Source: Algoriphagus sp. CAU 1675 (lineage in GTDB: Bacteria > Bacteroidota > Bacteroidia > Cytophagales > Cyclobacteriaceae). From it: a stretch of DNA of 64,000 bases. Position 1 is the stretch's first letter, and each line of letters begins with the position of its first letter. Where the stretch lies: NCBI RefSeq assembly GCF_029222925.1, contig NZ_JARHUI010000005.1, positions 1 to 64,000 of the forward strand. The letters run 5' to 3'. Made by a program: the position numbers and the translations under genes. This document shows, one piece after another, positions 1 through 8,177 of the stretch. The notes under the pieces were generated by a model. The model had not been told where the DNA came from. It did not search any database and saw nothing but the letters and a program-made list of their open reading frames with translations.

Positions 1-24
1 CCAGGATCAAACTCTCCATTGTAA
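1..24 (-). rRNA. rrs: 16S ribosomal RNA, 5' end only
   Basis: Reading the minus strand, the first bases of the window are the universal 16S 5' motif AGAGTTTGATCCTGG, preceded by ACAATGG as in Bacteroidota. The gene runs off the left edge, so only about 20 bases of the mature RNA are present. The exact mature 5' end is not determined by the sequence and is put near position 22-24. The two promoters and the boxA-like site to its right belong to this operon. Confidence 0.93.
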
Positions 25-109
25 ATTATCGTTCGTTATTTCGCCCCTAACCAGACTCGCGTCCAATTAAAGGCACCTTCTCTCTCAGGTTATTTTTTCG
101 CCTTACATC

Positions 110-121
110 ACTTCAAAGAAC
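110..121 (-). promoter_or_regulatory. boxA-like antitermination site in rRNA leader
   Basis: The minus strand reads GTTCTTTGAAGT here, close to the boxA core (GCTCTTTAACA-like) and to the GTTCTTTGA version seen in Bacteroidota rRNA leaders. Its place between the promoters and 16S fits binding of the NusB/NusE antitermination complex. The call rests on motif and position only. Confidence 0.5.
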
Positions 122-224
122 TTGCTTCCGGACTTCCCCGGAACCTGTCAGAAAAATCGCCTCACAGCTTCGTTTTCCCCGTTTTTCGTTTCGTTTTTGT
201 TCCCGTTCCTTTCGAATGGGAGTG

Positions 225-255
225 CAAAGGTAAAGGAAGTTTTTTCGTTTACAAA
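225..255 (-). promoter_or_regulatory. rRNA promoter P2, perfect Bacteroidota consensus
   Basis: On the minus strand the site is TTTG (255-252), 19 bp, then TACCTTTG (232-225), an exact match to the TTTG-N19-TAnnTTTG promoter of the Bacteroidota primary sigma factor. It is followed by CACTCCCAT. The start point should be near 219-221, about 200 nt upstream of 16S. Confidence 0.88.
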
Positions 256-397
256 AGAATCTGAAAAAATATTTTTTAAAGACTCCCGGTAAAAATCAGA
301 ACCGCCAAACAGCAAGCCCCTCATCTCTTTACCCTGTAAACTTTCCCTCTACCAAAATTTCAACTTCCAAACCCGCCGTTCGCGTCGATTGGGAGTG

Positions 398-428
398 CAA
401 ATATCCGGGAAAATTCTGAGTCTGCAAT
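398..428 (-). promoter_or_regulatory. rRNA promoter P1, second tandem promoter
   Basis: On the minus strand the site is ATTG (428-425), 19 bp, then GATATTTG (405-398): one mismatch in each element, with ideal spacing. The -7 element runs into the same TTTGCACTCCCA initiation sequence as P2, so both promoters have a shared start-site box. This supports a real tandem pair rather than a chance match. Confidence 0.7.
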
Positions 429-492
429 ACCCTGACAGGAATTATTCTCAGTTTTCTTATAAAACCCTGAGAACTACAGGAAAAACTTTTTG

Positions 493-528
493 AAAAAAAA
501 TTGCCCTGATATCTCAGATATCAGGGCA
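493..528 (-). terminator. Rho-independent terminator after the DUF1080 operon
   Basis: A perfect 12-bp stem (502-513 with 517-528, TGCCCTGATATC arm) closes a 3-nt loop. On the minus strand it is followed by eight T (500-493). It lies 26 bp after the stop codon at 554 and separates the keto-sugar operon from the rRNA promoters downstream. Confidence 0.92.
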
Positions 529-553
529 CAAATTTTTAGAGAAAATGGGTCTA

Positions 554-1150
554 TTAAAGCTTTTTCAAAACAATCTTTCGCCAATAAACTTTAATACCTC
601 CACCATCATGGATCTGAAGCAAAACTCCGCCTTTTCCTTCTCCAATTTTTGCATCGGTGAAATTAACCATTTCAACTCCGTTCAAATATGAAGTTACATT
701 ATCTCCCTTTACCACAATTCTCATTTTATTCCATTCTCCGAACTTTAGAGCCTTGTCTTTTTCTGGATCAGGCTTGATCAACCAGCCTCTTCCATAACTT
801 TCATAGATACCGCCAGTGTCATGACCTGGAGGAGCCACTTCTACCTGCCAACCTGAAACTTTTGTTCCGTCAACAGTAGATCGGATGAAAACACCACTGT
901 TCCCGTTAGCTTCCTGCTTGAACTCAAGGGTGATTTCAAAATCCTGATAGTCCTTTTCAGTTCCCAGGTAGCCATATCCTTTATCAGGACCACTTTCCGA
1001 AATCAACAGTCCATCCTCTACATACCATTTCTCTGTTCCATAGACAACCCATCCCTCCAGGTTCTTTCCATTGAATAGCTTCTCCTTCTTTTGTGCGAAG
1101 GCAATATTTACTGTGGCAAACAAAAAGGCCAATACTAAGATCTTTTTCAT
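554..1150 (-). CDS. Secreted DUF1080 protein (3-keto-disaccharide hydrolase family)
   Basis: 198 aa with a Sec signal peptide (about 1-19, ending AFAQ) followed by a single DUF1080 beta-sandwich domain: LFNGKNLEGW at the start, GNSGVFIRS in the middle and the YWRKIVLKKL end strand. Characterised members of the family cleave 3-keto-glycosides or 3-keto-disaccharides outside the cytoplasm. It is the last gene of a three-gene unit; its ATG overlaps the stop of the preceding DUF1080 gene by ATGA (1147-1150), which implies translational coupling. The exact substrate is unknown; a lectin-like non-enzymatic role cannot be excluded. Confidence 0.88.
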   Translation of the reverse strand: MKKILVLAFLFATVNIAFAQKKEKLFNGKNLEGWVVYGTEKWYVEDGLLISESGPDKGYGYLGTEKDYQDFEITLEFKQEANGNSGVFIRSTVDGTKVSGWQVEVAPPGHDTGGIYESYGRGWLIKPDPEKDKALKFGEWNKMRIVVKGDNVTSYLNGVEMVNFTDAKIGEGKGGVLLQIHDGGGIKVYWRKIVLKKL

Positions 1151-1908
1151 AGGGTGCGAATTTTAATATTTTTAAACCAAACAGCATCTCCATGATCTTG
1201 GAGTGCAATCAATCCTTTTTTAGCGATGCAGTAATCAGGAAAATCATTCCACTTTCCTGAATTACGATTTGCCAGCCATTCTTCAGAGTAAGGTACGAAC
1301 TCCACTGTTTTCTTACCATTCAGCCAATAAGAAGCTCCTTTTGTGGAGAAGATGATTTTGGAAGAGTTCCATTCACCCGCTGGCTTCACTACTCCTTCAA
1401 AATCTGGCTCAGTCATAGCATAATCAGCGCCTACTGACTGCCATTTTTCCAAAGGCTGAGCAAAACCGATCTGATCAATCACCTGATATTCCGGCCCTGT
1501 TTCATAGGGAGCCTTGTACTTAGGGTCTTCAACTACATGGTAAAAAACCCCACTGTTTCCTCCTTCAGAAATTTTCCAATCGAAAGACATTTCAAACTCT
1601 TCAAACTCCATCGCTCCAAAGACGATATCACCTCCGAAGTCTTCACCTCCGGTCGCACCAAGACCTTTCAAAGCCCCGTCCTCAATGATCCAGTTTGGCG
1701 GCATAGTATCCGCATTGAATGCTCTCCATCCATCGGTATTGGAGCCATCAAATAGAAGCATCCAGCCTTCCGCTTTCTCTTCTTCCGAAAGGGTGTTGTC
1801 AGGCAAAGCTACCTCCTCGACAATTTCCTCGTTCACTTCTGCTGGCTTAGGTCCACATGCCCACGCTAGAGCAAATAAAGCCACCCATGCAAATCTTGTA
1901 TTTTTCAT
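1147..1908 (-). CDS. DUF1080 lipoprotein (3-keto-disaccharide hydrolase family)
   Basis: 253 aa from the ATG at 1908. This start is chosen because it gives a clean lipoprotein signal (MKNTRFAWVALFALAWAC, lipobox Cys at residue 18) and lies 2 bp after the stop of the upstream oxidoreductase; a longer reading from 1941 would overlap that gene and hide the signal. The DUF1080 domain covers about residues 45-253, with LLFDGSNTDGWRAF and GGNSGVFYHV motifs. It is longer than its downstream paralogue and membrane-anchored, so the two probably differ in location or substrate. Predicted to hydrolyse keto-sugars made by the neighbouring oxidoreductase. Confidence 0.87.
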   Translation of the reverse strand: MKNTRFAWVALFALAWACGPKPAEVNEEIVEEVALPDNTLSEEEKAEGWMLLFDGSNTDGWRAFNADTMPPNWIIEDGALKGLGATGGEDFGGDIVFGAMEFEEFEMSFDWKISEGGNSGVFYHVVEDPKYKAPYETGPEYQVIDQIGFAQPLEKWQSVGADYAMTEPDFEGVVKPAGEWNSSKIIFSTKGASYWLNGKKTVEFVPYSEEWLANRNSGKWNDFPDYCIAKKGLIALQDHGDAVWFKNIKIRTL

Positions 1909-1910
1909 AA

Positions 1911-3257
1911 TTAGATAAGTTTCATGTTTACAGGATCCCATTTCATAAATTTATCCTGAAAATAGGAATCATTACATAATAAAGCAGGTGCCGCCGCTCT
2001 GAATCCGAATATAGGATCCTCAACAACAGTACCTCCTGTACGGATCGCTTTGAACCAATTTCCAAAGTGATCATAATGAGCGCCCTTCCAAGATCTTTCG
2101 GCAGAGTAAACTGTTTCGCGAGGAGGAAGAATCTTTGCTCTTTGTTCCCCCTGTTCACCTCTCAGCTTCGCCTGTTCTTTCATAAAAGGATCATCGCTCT
2201 CGGCATTCTGGTTCAATTTAACCACAACTTCTTCCCATTTCACATCCATGGAACCTTTTGTTCCGACGATTCTGAGATAAGTAGTCCCACTGGTGCCATC
2301 CACGAAGTTACATCTCAAAGATAAGTTGAAACCCGGATGCTCGGGAGTCTCAGGATAATCAAACATTCCCAACAATACATCAGGAACTTCCCTTCCGTCT
2401 TTCCAATATCTCAATCCTCCCATAGAAGACACCTTGGTAGGTCCCTTGGAGTTGGTAATGAAGTGCAAGCTTGAGAATAGATGGACAAACAAATCTCCTG
2501 ACATACCTGTACCATAATCTAGGTAATTTCTCCAGCGGAAGAACCTTAATGGATCCCACTCTCTGTCTGTAGTGTTGGAAATGTAACGCTTCCAATCAAC
2601 AGTTTCCGGATTTCCGTCTTCAGGAACATGGTACTGCCAAGCTCCTTCTGGAGAATGTCTAGCCCAAAAGCCTTCTGCATACACCAAGTCTCCTATGACT
2701 CCAGCTGCCAATAGTTCTTTGGCTTTCTCATTGCCAAGAGAAGAAAGTCCCTGAGAGCCTACGACCATCACCTTCCCTGATTTCTTCCAAGCATTGATCA
2801 CATCCATCCCCTCACCTACAGAGTGTACCATAGGTTTTTCACAGTAGACATGCTTTCCCGCGCTCAAGGCATCTATAGAAATTTGCTTGTGCCAATGATC
2901 CGATGTACCGATGATTACCGCATCGACATCTTTTCTCTTCAGCAGTTCTTTATGGTCTTTTGTAGTAAAGAGATGGTCTCCCCACTTCTTTTTAGCGGAT
3001 TCCAGTCTTCCATCATACAGGTCACAGACGGCTGTCATAGTCACGTTTGCGTGTTGCAATGCTGTATTCATGTCCTGAGTCCCCATAATACCTGCACCAA
3101 TTAGGCCTAATCGGATTGGCTGATCTGCAGGAATATCGTCCAGACGGTTTAAATATTTGACATTGGGCTGCTCTTCTGCAAAAACTCCGGGGACGAGAGC
3201 CGCAGTACCGGCCGTAGCACCAAGCTTTTTCAGAAAATCCCTTCTGTTGTTCTTCAT
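1911..3257 (-). CDS. Tat-exported Gfo/Idh/MocA family oxidoreductase
   Basis: 448 aa. The N-terminus NNRRDFLKKLGATAG is a twin-arginine signal, so the enzyme is folded with its NAD(P) cofactor before export. A Rossmann domain follows (IRLGLIGAGIMGTQDM, about 50-65), then the EKP motif of the family (YCEKPMVHS, about 140) and a C-terminal alpha/beta domain. Family members oxidise or reduce a sugar hydroxyl, often at C3, with a bound cofactor. First gene of the operon with two DUF1080 proteins, which supports a pathway through a 3-keto sugar. Sugar specificity is not readable. Confidence 0.88.
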   Translation of the reverse strand: MKNNRRDFLKKLGATAGTAALVPGVFAEEQPNVKYLNRLDDIPADQPIRLGLIGAGIMGTQDMNTALQHANVTMTAVCDLYDGRLESAKKKWGDHLFTTKDHKELLKRKDVDAVIIGTSDHWHKQISIDALSAGKHVYCEKPMVHSVGEGMDVINAWKKSGKVMVVGSQGLSSLGNEKAKELLAAGVIGDLVYAEGFWARHSPEGAWQYHVPEDGNPETVDWKRYISNTTDREWDPLRFFRWRNYLDYGTGMSGDLFVHLFSSLHFITNSKGPTKVSSMGGLRYWKDGREVPDVLLGMFDYPETPEHPGFNLSLRCNFVDGTSGTTYLRIVGTKGSMDVKWEEVVVKLNQNAESDDPFMKEQAKLRGEQGEQRAKILPPRETVYSAERSWKGAHYDHFGNWFKAIRTGGTVVEDPIFGFRAAAPALLCNDSYFQDKFMKWDPVNMKLI

Positions 3258-3374
3258 AGTTTTAACTAGGTTATTGGATGAATCGAGTTGAAAAGTTAAT
3301 TAAAAATTTTAAAAAAGTGCTTCCAGAAAATAGAATTTTTCATAAGTGGTAGAATCCGGTTTCTAAAGTTTGTT

Positions 3375-4136
3375 TCAAGACAATTCCTCAAAATATCTTC
3401 TGGATTGAAGCAGCCTTGTACCGTACCAGGAAAACAACTCTCCGTCTACCTTTAGGATTCTTGAATGTGGCAATATTTCCTGAAAATGCTCCACATGTCG
3501 TACCTGAAAAGGAAAAGGCTCAGAACTCAGAAGGACAAATTCCGGATTGATCAACCGTAATTCCTCTTCAGTCAGAATGGGATATCTTTCATTCACAATA
3601 AGGTTTTTGAATCCGGCGAATTTCAACATCTCATTTATAAAAGTATTGGTCCCTGCCACCATTATCGGGGCGTTCCAGATCAAATAAATTGCCGTTCCTT
3701 TTGGAGGAAGAAGTTTGGATAAATCATCCCCAAGTCTCTTTATAATTTGGTTGGCTTCTTTAGATTTTTGAAAAATCTCCCCCATTTCCCTGATCATATT
3801 CAGATTATCCTCCAGTGTTAGAATATCACTCATCCAAACAGGATAGGTTTCAGCAAGCCTCTCTATTCCATCCCGGTCATTTTCCTCTTTATTCCCGATG
3901 ATTAAATCGGGCTGAAGAGAATCGATAATATCCAGATGGAAATTCTTGGTCCCTCCTACAATTGTTTTTGTTTTCCTCAAATGGCCTGGATGAACACAAA
4001 ATTTGGTAACTCCAACAAGCTGTTGTTCTAAACCTAGATCAAATAATAATTCGGTTTGGGAAGGAACCAAAGAAATGATCCGCTCAGGAATTTTCGGCAA
4101 AAATACCCTGCGATTTAATTGATCAGTAAAGTGCAT
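3375..4136 (-). CDS. Helical-backbone metal receptor, BtuF/FecB-like binding protein without signal peptide
   Basis: 253 aa with the N-terminal strand of periplasmic binding fold PF01497 (RIISLVPSQTELLFDLG, about 19-35) and the usual two-lobe length. Homologues bind cobalamin or ferric siderophores for ABC import. No signal peptide or lipobox is present: the protein starts MHFTDQLNRRVFLPKIPERI, and the gene has no ABC permease or ATPase beside it. This cytoplasm-like form is common in Bacteroidota and its role is unclear; corrinoid binding or salvage is an inference. Downstream of the M42 peptidase, separated by a weak hairpin. Confidence 0.75.
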   Translation of the reverse strand: MHFTDQLNRRVFLPKIPERIISLVPSQTELLFDLGLEQQLVGVTKFCVHPGHLRKTKTIVGGTKNFHLDIIDSLQPDLIIGNKEENDRDGIERLAETYPVWMSDILTLEDNLNMIREMGEIFQKSKEANQIIKRLGDDLSKLLPPKGTAIYLIWNAPIMVAGTNTFINEMLKFAGFKNLIVNERYPILTEEELRLINPEFVLLSSEPFPFQVRHVEHFQEILPHSRILKVDGELFSWYGTRLLQSRRYFEELS

Positions 4137-4151
4137 ACTATGATAATGTAA

Positions 4152-4186
4152 AAGACCATGGCTTTTTCAGGTTCGGACATGGTCTT
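4152..4186 (-). terminator. Possible terminator after M42 peptidase
   Basis: Inverted repeat AAGACCATG (4152-4160) and CATGGTCTT (4178-4186), 17-nt loop. On the minus strand it is followed by TTTACATTAT, a weak U tract. It lies 13 bp after the stop of the M42 gene and 16 bp before the start of the next gene, so it may only attenuate. Confidence 0.5.
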
Positions 4187-4198
4187 CAGTACTTCGTT

Positions 4199-5281
4199 TT
4201 ACTTTATATAACGGAAATCAAAATCCGGATCAAAATCCAGCAAAAACTCATACATCAGGTTTATAACATGTTCGATATCCTCCTTGCTGGCAGTTTCCAC
4301 TGTAGTATGCATGTATTTCAAAGGAAGTGAAATTAATGCGGAAGGAACTCCCTCATTGGAATAGGCAAAAGCGTCTGTATCTGTTCCTGTACTTCTGGAC
4401 GCAGCAGACCTTTGGAATGGAATATCCTTTTTCTTGGCCGTTTCAATGATCAAATCCAAAAGCTTTTTATGAACTGAAGCCCCATAGGTCAAAACTGGCC
4501 CCTTGCCGGCAATCTGTTCCCCACTTGTCACCTTATTATACATAGGGGCAGTAGTGTCATGACAAACGTCGGTGATGATGGCCATATTGGGTTTAATTCG
4601 GTGAGCGATCATTTCAGCCCCTCTAAGTCCAATCTCTTCCTGCACTGCATTGACTACATATAGTCCGAAAGGAAGTTTTTTTCCAGACTCCTTAATCTTT
4701 CTGGCTACCTGCGCTATCATGTAGCCTCCGATCCTGTTGTCCAATGCCCTACCTGAATAAAACTTGTTATTCAATTCAGTGAGCTCATCTTTGAACGTGA
4801 TCACGCATCCAACATGAATCCCCATTTCTTCGACCTCTGCTTTGGTTCGGGCTCCCACGTCAATGAAAATATTTTCCAAAGTAGGTGCATCCTCTTTCCC
4901 TTCTTTTCTCACGTGGATGGCTGGCCATCCAAACACACCGGGAATTATTCCCTTATCGGTATGAATATTCACCCGCATGGAAGGAGCTATCATATGATCT
5001 GACCCCCCATTTCTGCGAACATAGATATACCCATCATCCTTGATATAATTGACAAACCAGCTGATTTCATCAGCATGAGCCTCAATTACAACCTTATAAG
5101 GAGAATCCGGATTGATCACCCCTACTGCCGTCCCATAATTATCGGTAAAATAGGTGTCAACATACGGCTTGATATAATCCAGCCAAATCTGCTGGCCGGA
5201 AGCTTCAAACCCTGTCGGGGAGGCATTATTGAGGTAATTGGTGAGAAAAGACTTTTGCTCACTTTTCATACTTTCTTTCAT
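4199..5281 (-). CDS. M42 family metallo-aminopeptidase
   Basis: 360 aa, the normal length for the M42 glutamyl-aminopeptidase/PepA-TET family. The dinuclear metal ligands are all visible: EAHADE (His69, Asp71), RALDNR (Asp181), the QEEIG pair (Glu215 catalytic, Glu216), TDVCHD (Asp238) and YMHTT (His325). These enzymes form large cytoplasmic dodecamers that trim peptides. No signal peptide. It stands alone with about 108 bp of AT-rich sequence before its start. Confidence 0.93.
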   Translation of the reverse strand: MKESMKSEQKSFLTNYLNNASPTGFEASGQQIWLDYIKPYVDTYFTDNYGTAVGVINPDSPYKVVIEAHADEISWFVNYIKDDGYIYVRRNGGSDHMIAPSMRVNIHTDKGIIPGVFGWPAIHVRKEGKEDAPTLENIFIDVGARTKAEVEEMGIHVGCVITFKDELTELNNKFYSGRALDNRIGGYMIAQVARKIKESGKKLPFGLYVVNAVQEEIGLRGAEMIAHRIKPNMAIITDVCHDTTAPMYNKVTSGEQIAGKGPVLTYGASVHKKLLDLIIETAKKKDIPFQRSAASRSTGTDTDAFAYSNEGVPSALISLPLKYMHTTVETASKEDIEHVINLMYEFLLDFDPDFDFRYIK

Positions 5282-5389
5282 ATTAAATACAGGTCGTTTT
5301 CTTAGACCTTCCCATTTATTAATTGAGTGTGTTAAAATTTAGATTTCCAGATTAAGATAAAATCACTTTTCACTTAGGATTGACATCAA

Positions 5390-6973
5390 TTATAGTGGAA
5401 TGTTCCCATGTTTTTTTCTCGGCAATTTGTCCACTTTGTTCTCCAGCATTTTAAATGCCTTGATCAATTTGATACGCGTTTCGGATGGGATGATCACCTC
5501 ATCTATGAAACCCCGGTGGGCTGCCCGATACGGATTGGCAAATTTTGAAGTGTATTCATCCACTTTTTCCTGAAGTTTGGCTTCAGGATCTTCTGCTTCT
5601 GCAATTTCCTTTTTGAATATAATCTCAGAGGCTCCTTTAGCTCCCATTACTGCGATTTCGGCAGTTGGCCAAGCAAAATTCATATCAGCCCCAATGTGCT
5701 TGGAATTCATCACATCATAAGCTCCCCCATACGCTTTCCGGGTAATCACAGTGATTCTCGGAACGGTAGCTTCAGAAAAAGCATAAAGCAATTTGGCACC
5801 ATTTACGATAATTCCGTTCCATTCCTGATCCGTACCTGGCAAGAAACCCGGTACATCAACAAGAACTAACAAGGGAACATTGAAACTATCACAGAATCTT
5901 ACAAACCGAGCCGCTTTAATAGATGCGTGATTGTCCAGAACACCAGCCATTGATTGTGGTTGATTACCTACCACCCCAATGCTTCTTCCTGCAATCCTGG
6001 CAAACCCGACCACAATATTATCTGCATAGTTTTCGTGAACTTCCAGAAATGAATCCTCATCCACAATCCCATTTACCACATCACGGATATCATAAGGTTG
6101 ATTGGGGTTTTCAGGTACAATTCCATCCAATACCGTCCGAGTCTCATCAGGTTTGAGCTCATAAGGGTAAACTGGAGCAATCTCTTCACAGTTCTGAGGA
6201 ATATAGCTGAGTAATTTCTGAATGTGGCGTATGCATTCCAGTTCATTGGGACAGGCAAAATGAGTGACCCCAGATTTGGTACTATGGGTAGAAGCTCCCC
6301 CCAATTCCTCTGCGGTCACATTCTCCTGGGTCACGGTTTTAACCACATTAGGCCCGGTCACAAACATATAGGAGGTCTTCTCCACCATAAAGATAAAATC
6401 CGTGATGGCTGGAGAATAAACAGCCCCTCCTGCACATGGCCCCATGATAGAGGATATCTGCGGGATCACTCCAGAGGCTAGCGTATTGCGGTAAAAAATA
6501 TCGGCATATCCCCCAAGTGAATTCACTCCTTCCTGGATTCTTGCACCTCCGGAATCATTCAGGCCGATTACTGGAGCACCGTTTTTCATGGCCATATCCA
6601 TGATCTTGCAGATTTTTTCGGCATGGGTCTCAGAAAGCGAGCCTCCAAATACCGTGAAATCCTGAGAAAAAACATAGACCAATCTTCCGTTGATCTCTCC
6701 ATATCCCGTGACAACACCATCTCCCAAATAATGCTCTTTATCTAGACCAAAATCTTTGGCACGGTGCATTACAAATTTGTCAATCTCCTGAAAAGTCCCT
6801 TCATCCAGCAACAAATCAATTCGCTCTCTCGCCGTCAACTTTCCTTTTTTGTGCTGGGCCTGGATCCGTGTCTGGCCTCCACCTAGCATCGCTTCCTGAT
6901 TTTTCCTTTTCAAGAGCTCAATTTTCTCTTGATTTCCTGGCAAAGTATAAATGGGTTTATTCTGATTCTCCAT
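5390..6973 (-). CDS. pccB: Acyl-CoA carboxylase beta subunit (propionyl-CoA carboxylase carboxyltransferase)
   Basis: 527 aa with the two crotonase-like halves of a biotin-dependent carboxyltransferase. Typical stretches are [45 protein letters not shown] in the N half and [37 protein letters not shown] in the C half. It transfers CO2 from carboxybiotin to propionyl-CoA (methylmalonyl-CoA pathway), although a methylmalonyl-CoA decarboxylase role is also known in the family. No biotin carboxylase or carrier gene adjoins it, so the partner subunits must be elsewhere. Own promoter at 6996-7026. Confidence 0.92.
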   Translation of the reverse strand: MENQNKPIYTLPGNQEKIELLKRKNQEAMLGGGQTRIQAQHKKGKLTARERIDLLLDEGTFQEIDKFVMHRAKDFGLDKEHYLGDGVVTGYGEINGRLVYVFSQDFTVFGGSLSETHAEKICKIMDMAMKNGAPVIGLNDSGGARIQEGVNSLGGYADIFYRNTLASGVIPQISSIMGPCAGGAVYSPAITDFIFMVEKTSYMFVTGPNVVKTVTQENVTAEELGGASTHSTKSGVTHFACPNELECIRHIQKLLSYIPQNCEEIAPVYPYELKPDETRTVLDGIVPENPNQPYDIRDVVNGIVDEDSFLEVHENYADNIVVGFARIAGRSIGVVGNQPQSMAGVLDNHASIKAARFVRFCDSFNVPLLVLVDVPGFLPGTDQEWNGIIVNGAKLLYAFSEATVPRITVITRKAYGGAYDVMNSKHIGADMNFAWPTAEIAVMGAKGASEIIFKKEIAEAEDPEAKLQEKVDEYTSKFANPYRAAHRGFIDEVIIPSETRIKLIKAFKMLENKVDKLPRKKHGNIPL

Positions 6974-6995
6974 GAATTGGTTTTGTTAATCTTGT

Positions 6996-7026
6996 CAAAT
7001 ATAACAGGCTTTGGCAAGGCGGAAAA
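6996..7026 (-). promoter_or_regulatory. Promoter of the acyl-CoA carboxylase beta gene
   Basis: Minus strand: TTTT (7026-7023), 19 bp, TATATTTG (7003-6996), with a perfect -7 element. The predicted start lies about 17 nt before the ATG at 6973. Confidence 0.7.
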
Positions 7027-7055
7027 GTTTATCGTAAAAGTGAAAAGGCCTTCAG

Positions 7056-7088
7056 TTTAAATCGAGCCAATCCCACAAAATATCTTTG
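7056..7088 (+). promoter_or_regulatory. Probable promoter of the Ppx/GppA gene
   Basis: TTTA (7056-7059), 21 bp, TATCTTTG (7081-7088). The -7 element is a perfect consensus; the -33 element is weak and the spacing two bases long. The predicted leader is about 65 nt. Confidence 0.5.
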
Positions 7089-7160
7089 AATAATATCGGA
7101 GCAAAACCATGGATTTTAGAATAACTTTTTATATTCGCCCATCCTAAATTTTGGCAGATT

Positions 7161-8102
7161 ATGAGTACCCGAAAGGCGGCGGTGATTGACATGGGGACCA
7201 ATACATTTCATTTGTTATTGGTAGAAATAAATGGAAGTCAATTCAATACGATTTACAAAGAAAAAATCCCGGTAAAACTTGGACAAGGAGGCATTAGCCA
7301 GGATTTTCTTGCCGAGGATGCAATCAAGCGCGCTTTTCACACACTCAAACATTTCAAAAATCTGATCGAAGGGGAAGAGATCACCCGCATTTTTGCCTTT
7401 GCCACTTCTGCCGTACGAAACGCCAAGAACGGTCCAGAATTTGTAAAAAATGTAAAAGAAACCCTTGGAATTGAAATCAGAGTAATATCCGGCCAGGAGG
7501 AAGCCCAAATGATCTATGAAGGCATTAAACTTTCAGGTTCCCTCAATGGAACAACCGAGCTCATGATGGATATTGGAGGGGGATCTGTTGAATTTATCAT
7601 CGGAACTTCAGATGTAGTCTTTTGGAAAGAAAGCTTTGAAATCGGTGGTCAGCGTCTCCTCGATCTTTTCCATTACCATGACCCCATTCTGCCTGAAGAA
7701 TGCCGTAACCTCCAGGCTTATCTGGAGGAGAGACTCCAACCCCTAATTGCAGCAATCAAGCAATTTCAACCTACTAATCTCATCGGTGCATCCGGAACCT
7801 TTGACACCCTGACTGATATTTATTACGAATCCATGCTGCAGTGTAAACTCACCGGCCAACATGTATTTGAATTGCCCATAGTGGAGTTTGAAAGAATCCA
7901 TCACATGCTTTTGACCAAAAACAAGGAGGAGCGGCTTCAGATACCCGGTATGATCCCTATGCGTGTGGACATGATCGTAGTGGCTTCCTGCCTGATAGAT
8001 TTTATTCTGAAACTTTTGCCGGTAGAATCAATCACCTGTTCCCATTATGCTTTGAAAGAAGGAGCCATTGGCACTCTTTTAAAAGAAATGGAAAGTGCCT
8101 GA
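7161..8102 (+). CDS. Ppx/GppA-type exopolyphosphatase / (p)ppGpp phosphohydrolase
   Basis: 313 aa with the ASKHA fold: AAVIDMGTNTFHLLLVEI (about 6-23) is the first phosphate loop, SGQEEAQMIYEG (110-121) carries the catalytic Glu and MDIGGGSVEF (136-145) is the second loop. It has only the two ASKHA domains, like short Ppx2/GppA forms, and lacks the HD-type C-terminal domain of E. coli PPX (about 513 aa). It hydrolyses terminal phosphate of polyphosphate or pppGpp in the cytoplasm; which one cannot be told. Divergent from the carboxylase gene. Confidence 0.9.
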   Translation: MSTRKAAVIDMGTNTFHLLLVEINGSQFNTIYKEKIPVKLGQGGISQDFLAEDAIKRAFHTLKHFKNLIEGEEITRIFAFATSAVRNAKNGPEFVKNVKETLGIEIRVISGQEEAQMIYEGIKLSGSLNGTTELMMDIGGGSVEFIIGTSDVVFWKESFEIGGQRLLDLFHYHDPILPEECRNLQAYLEERLQPLIAAIKQFQPTNLIGASGTFDTLTDIYYESMLQCKLTGQHVFELPIVEFERIHHMLLTKNKEERLQIPGMIPMRVDMIVVASCLIDFILKLLPVESITCSHYALKEGAIGTLLKEMESA

Positions 8103-8107
8103 TTGAA

Positions 8108-8140
8108 TTTATCTCTTTGCCCCAATACTTTTTATCTTTG
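8108..8140 (+). promoter_or_regulatory. Probable promoter of the Ldh-family gene
   Basis: TTTA (8108-8111), 21 bp, TATCTTTG (8133-8140), the same arrangement as upstream of the preceding gene. The predicted start is about 33 nt before the ATG at 8178. Confidence 0.5.
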
Positions 8141-8177
8141 TCTAAACCAATCGGAAAAATCTTTTCCAGACTGAACC

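Larger units (their letters stand above)
25..490 (-). other. rRNA operon leader and promoter region
   Basis: There is no protein gene between the 16S 5' end and the terminator near 500. On the minus strand the stretch holds two promoters (398-428 and 225-255) and a boxA-like antitermination site (110-121). The remaining leader is probably precursor sequence that pairs with the 3' side of 16S for RNase III processing, but that partner lies outside the window. Confidence 0.75.
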
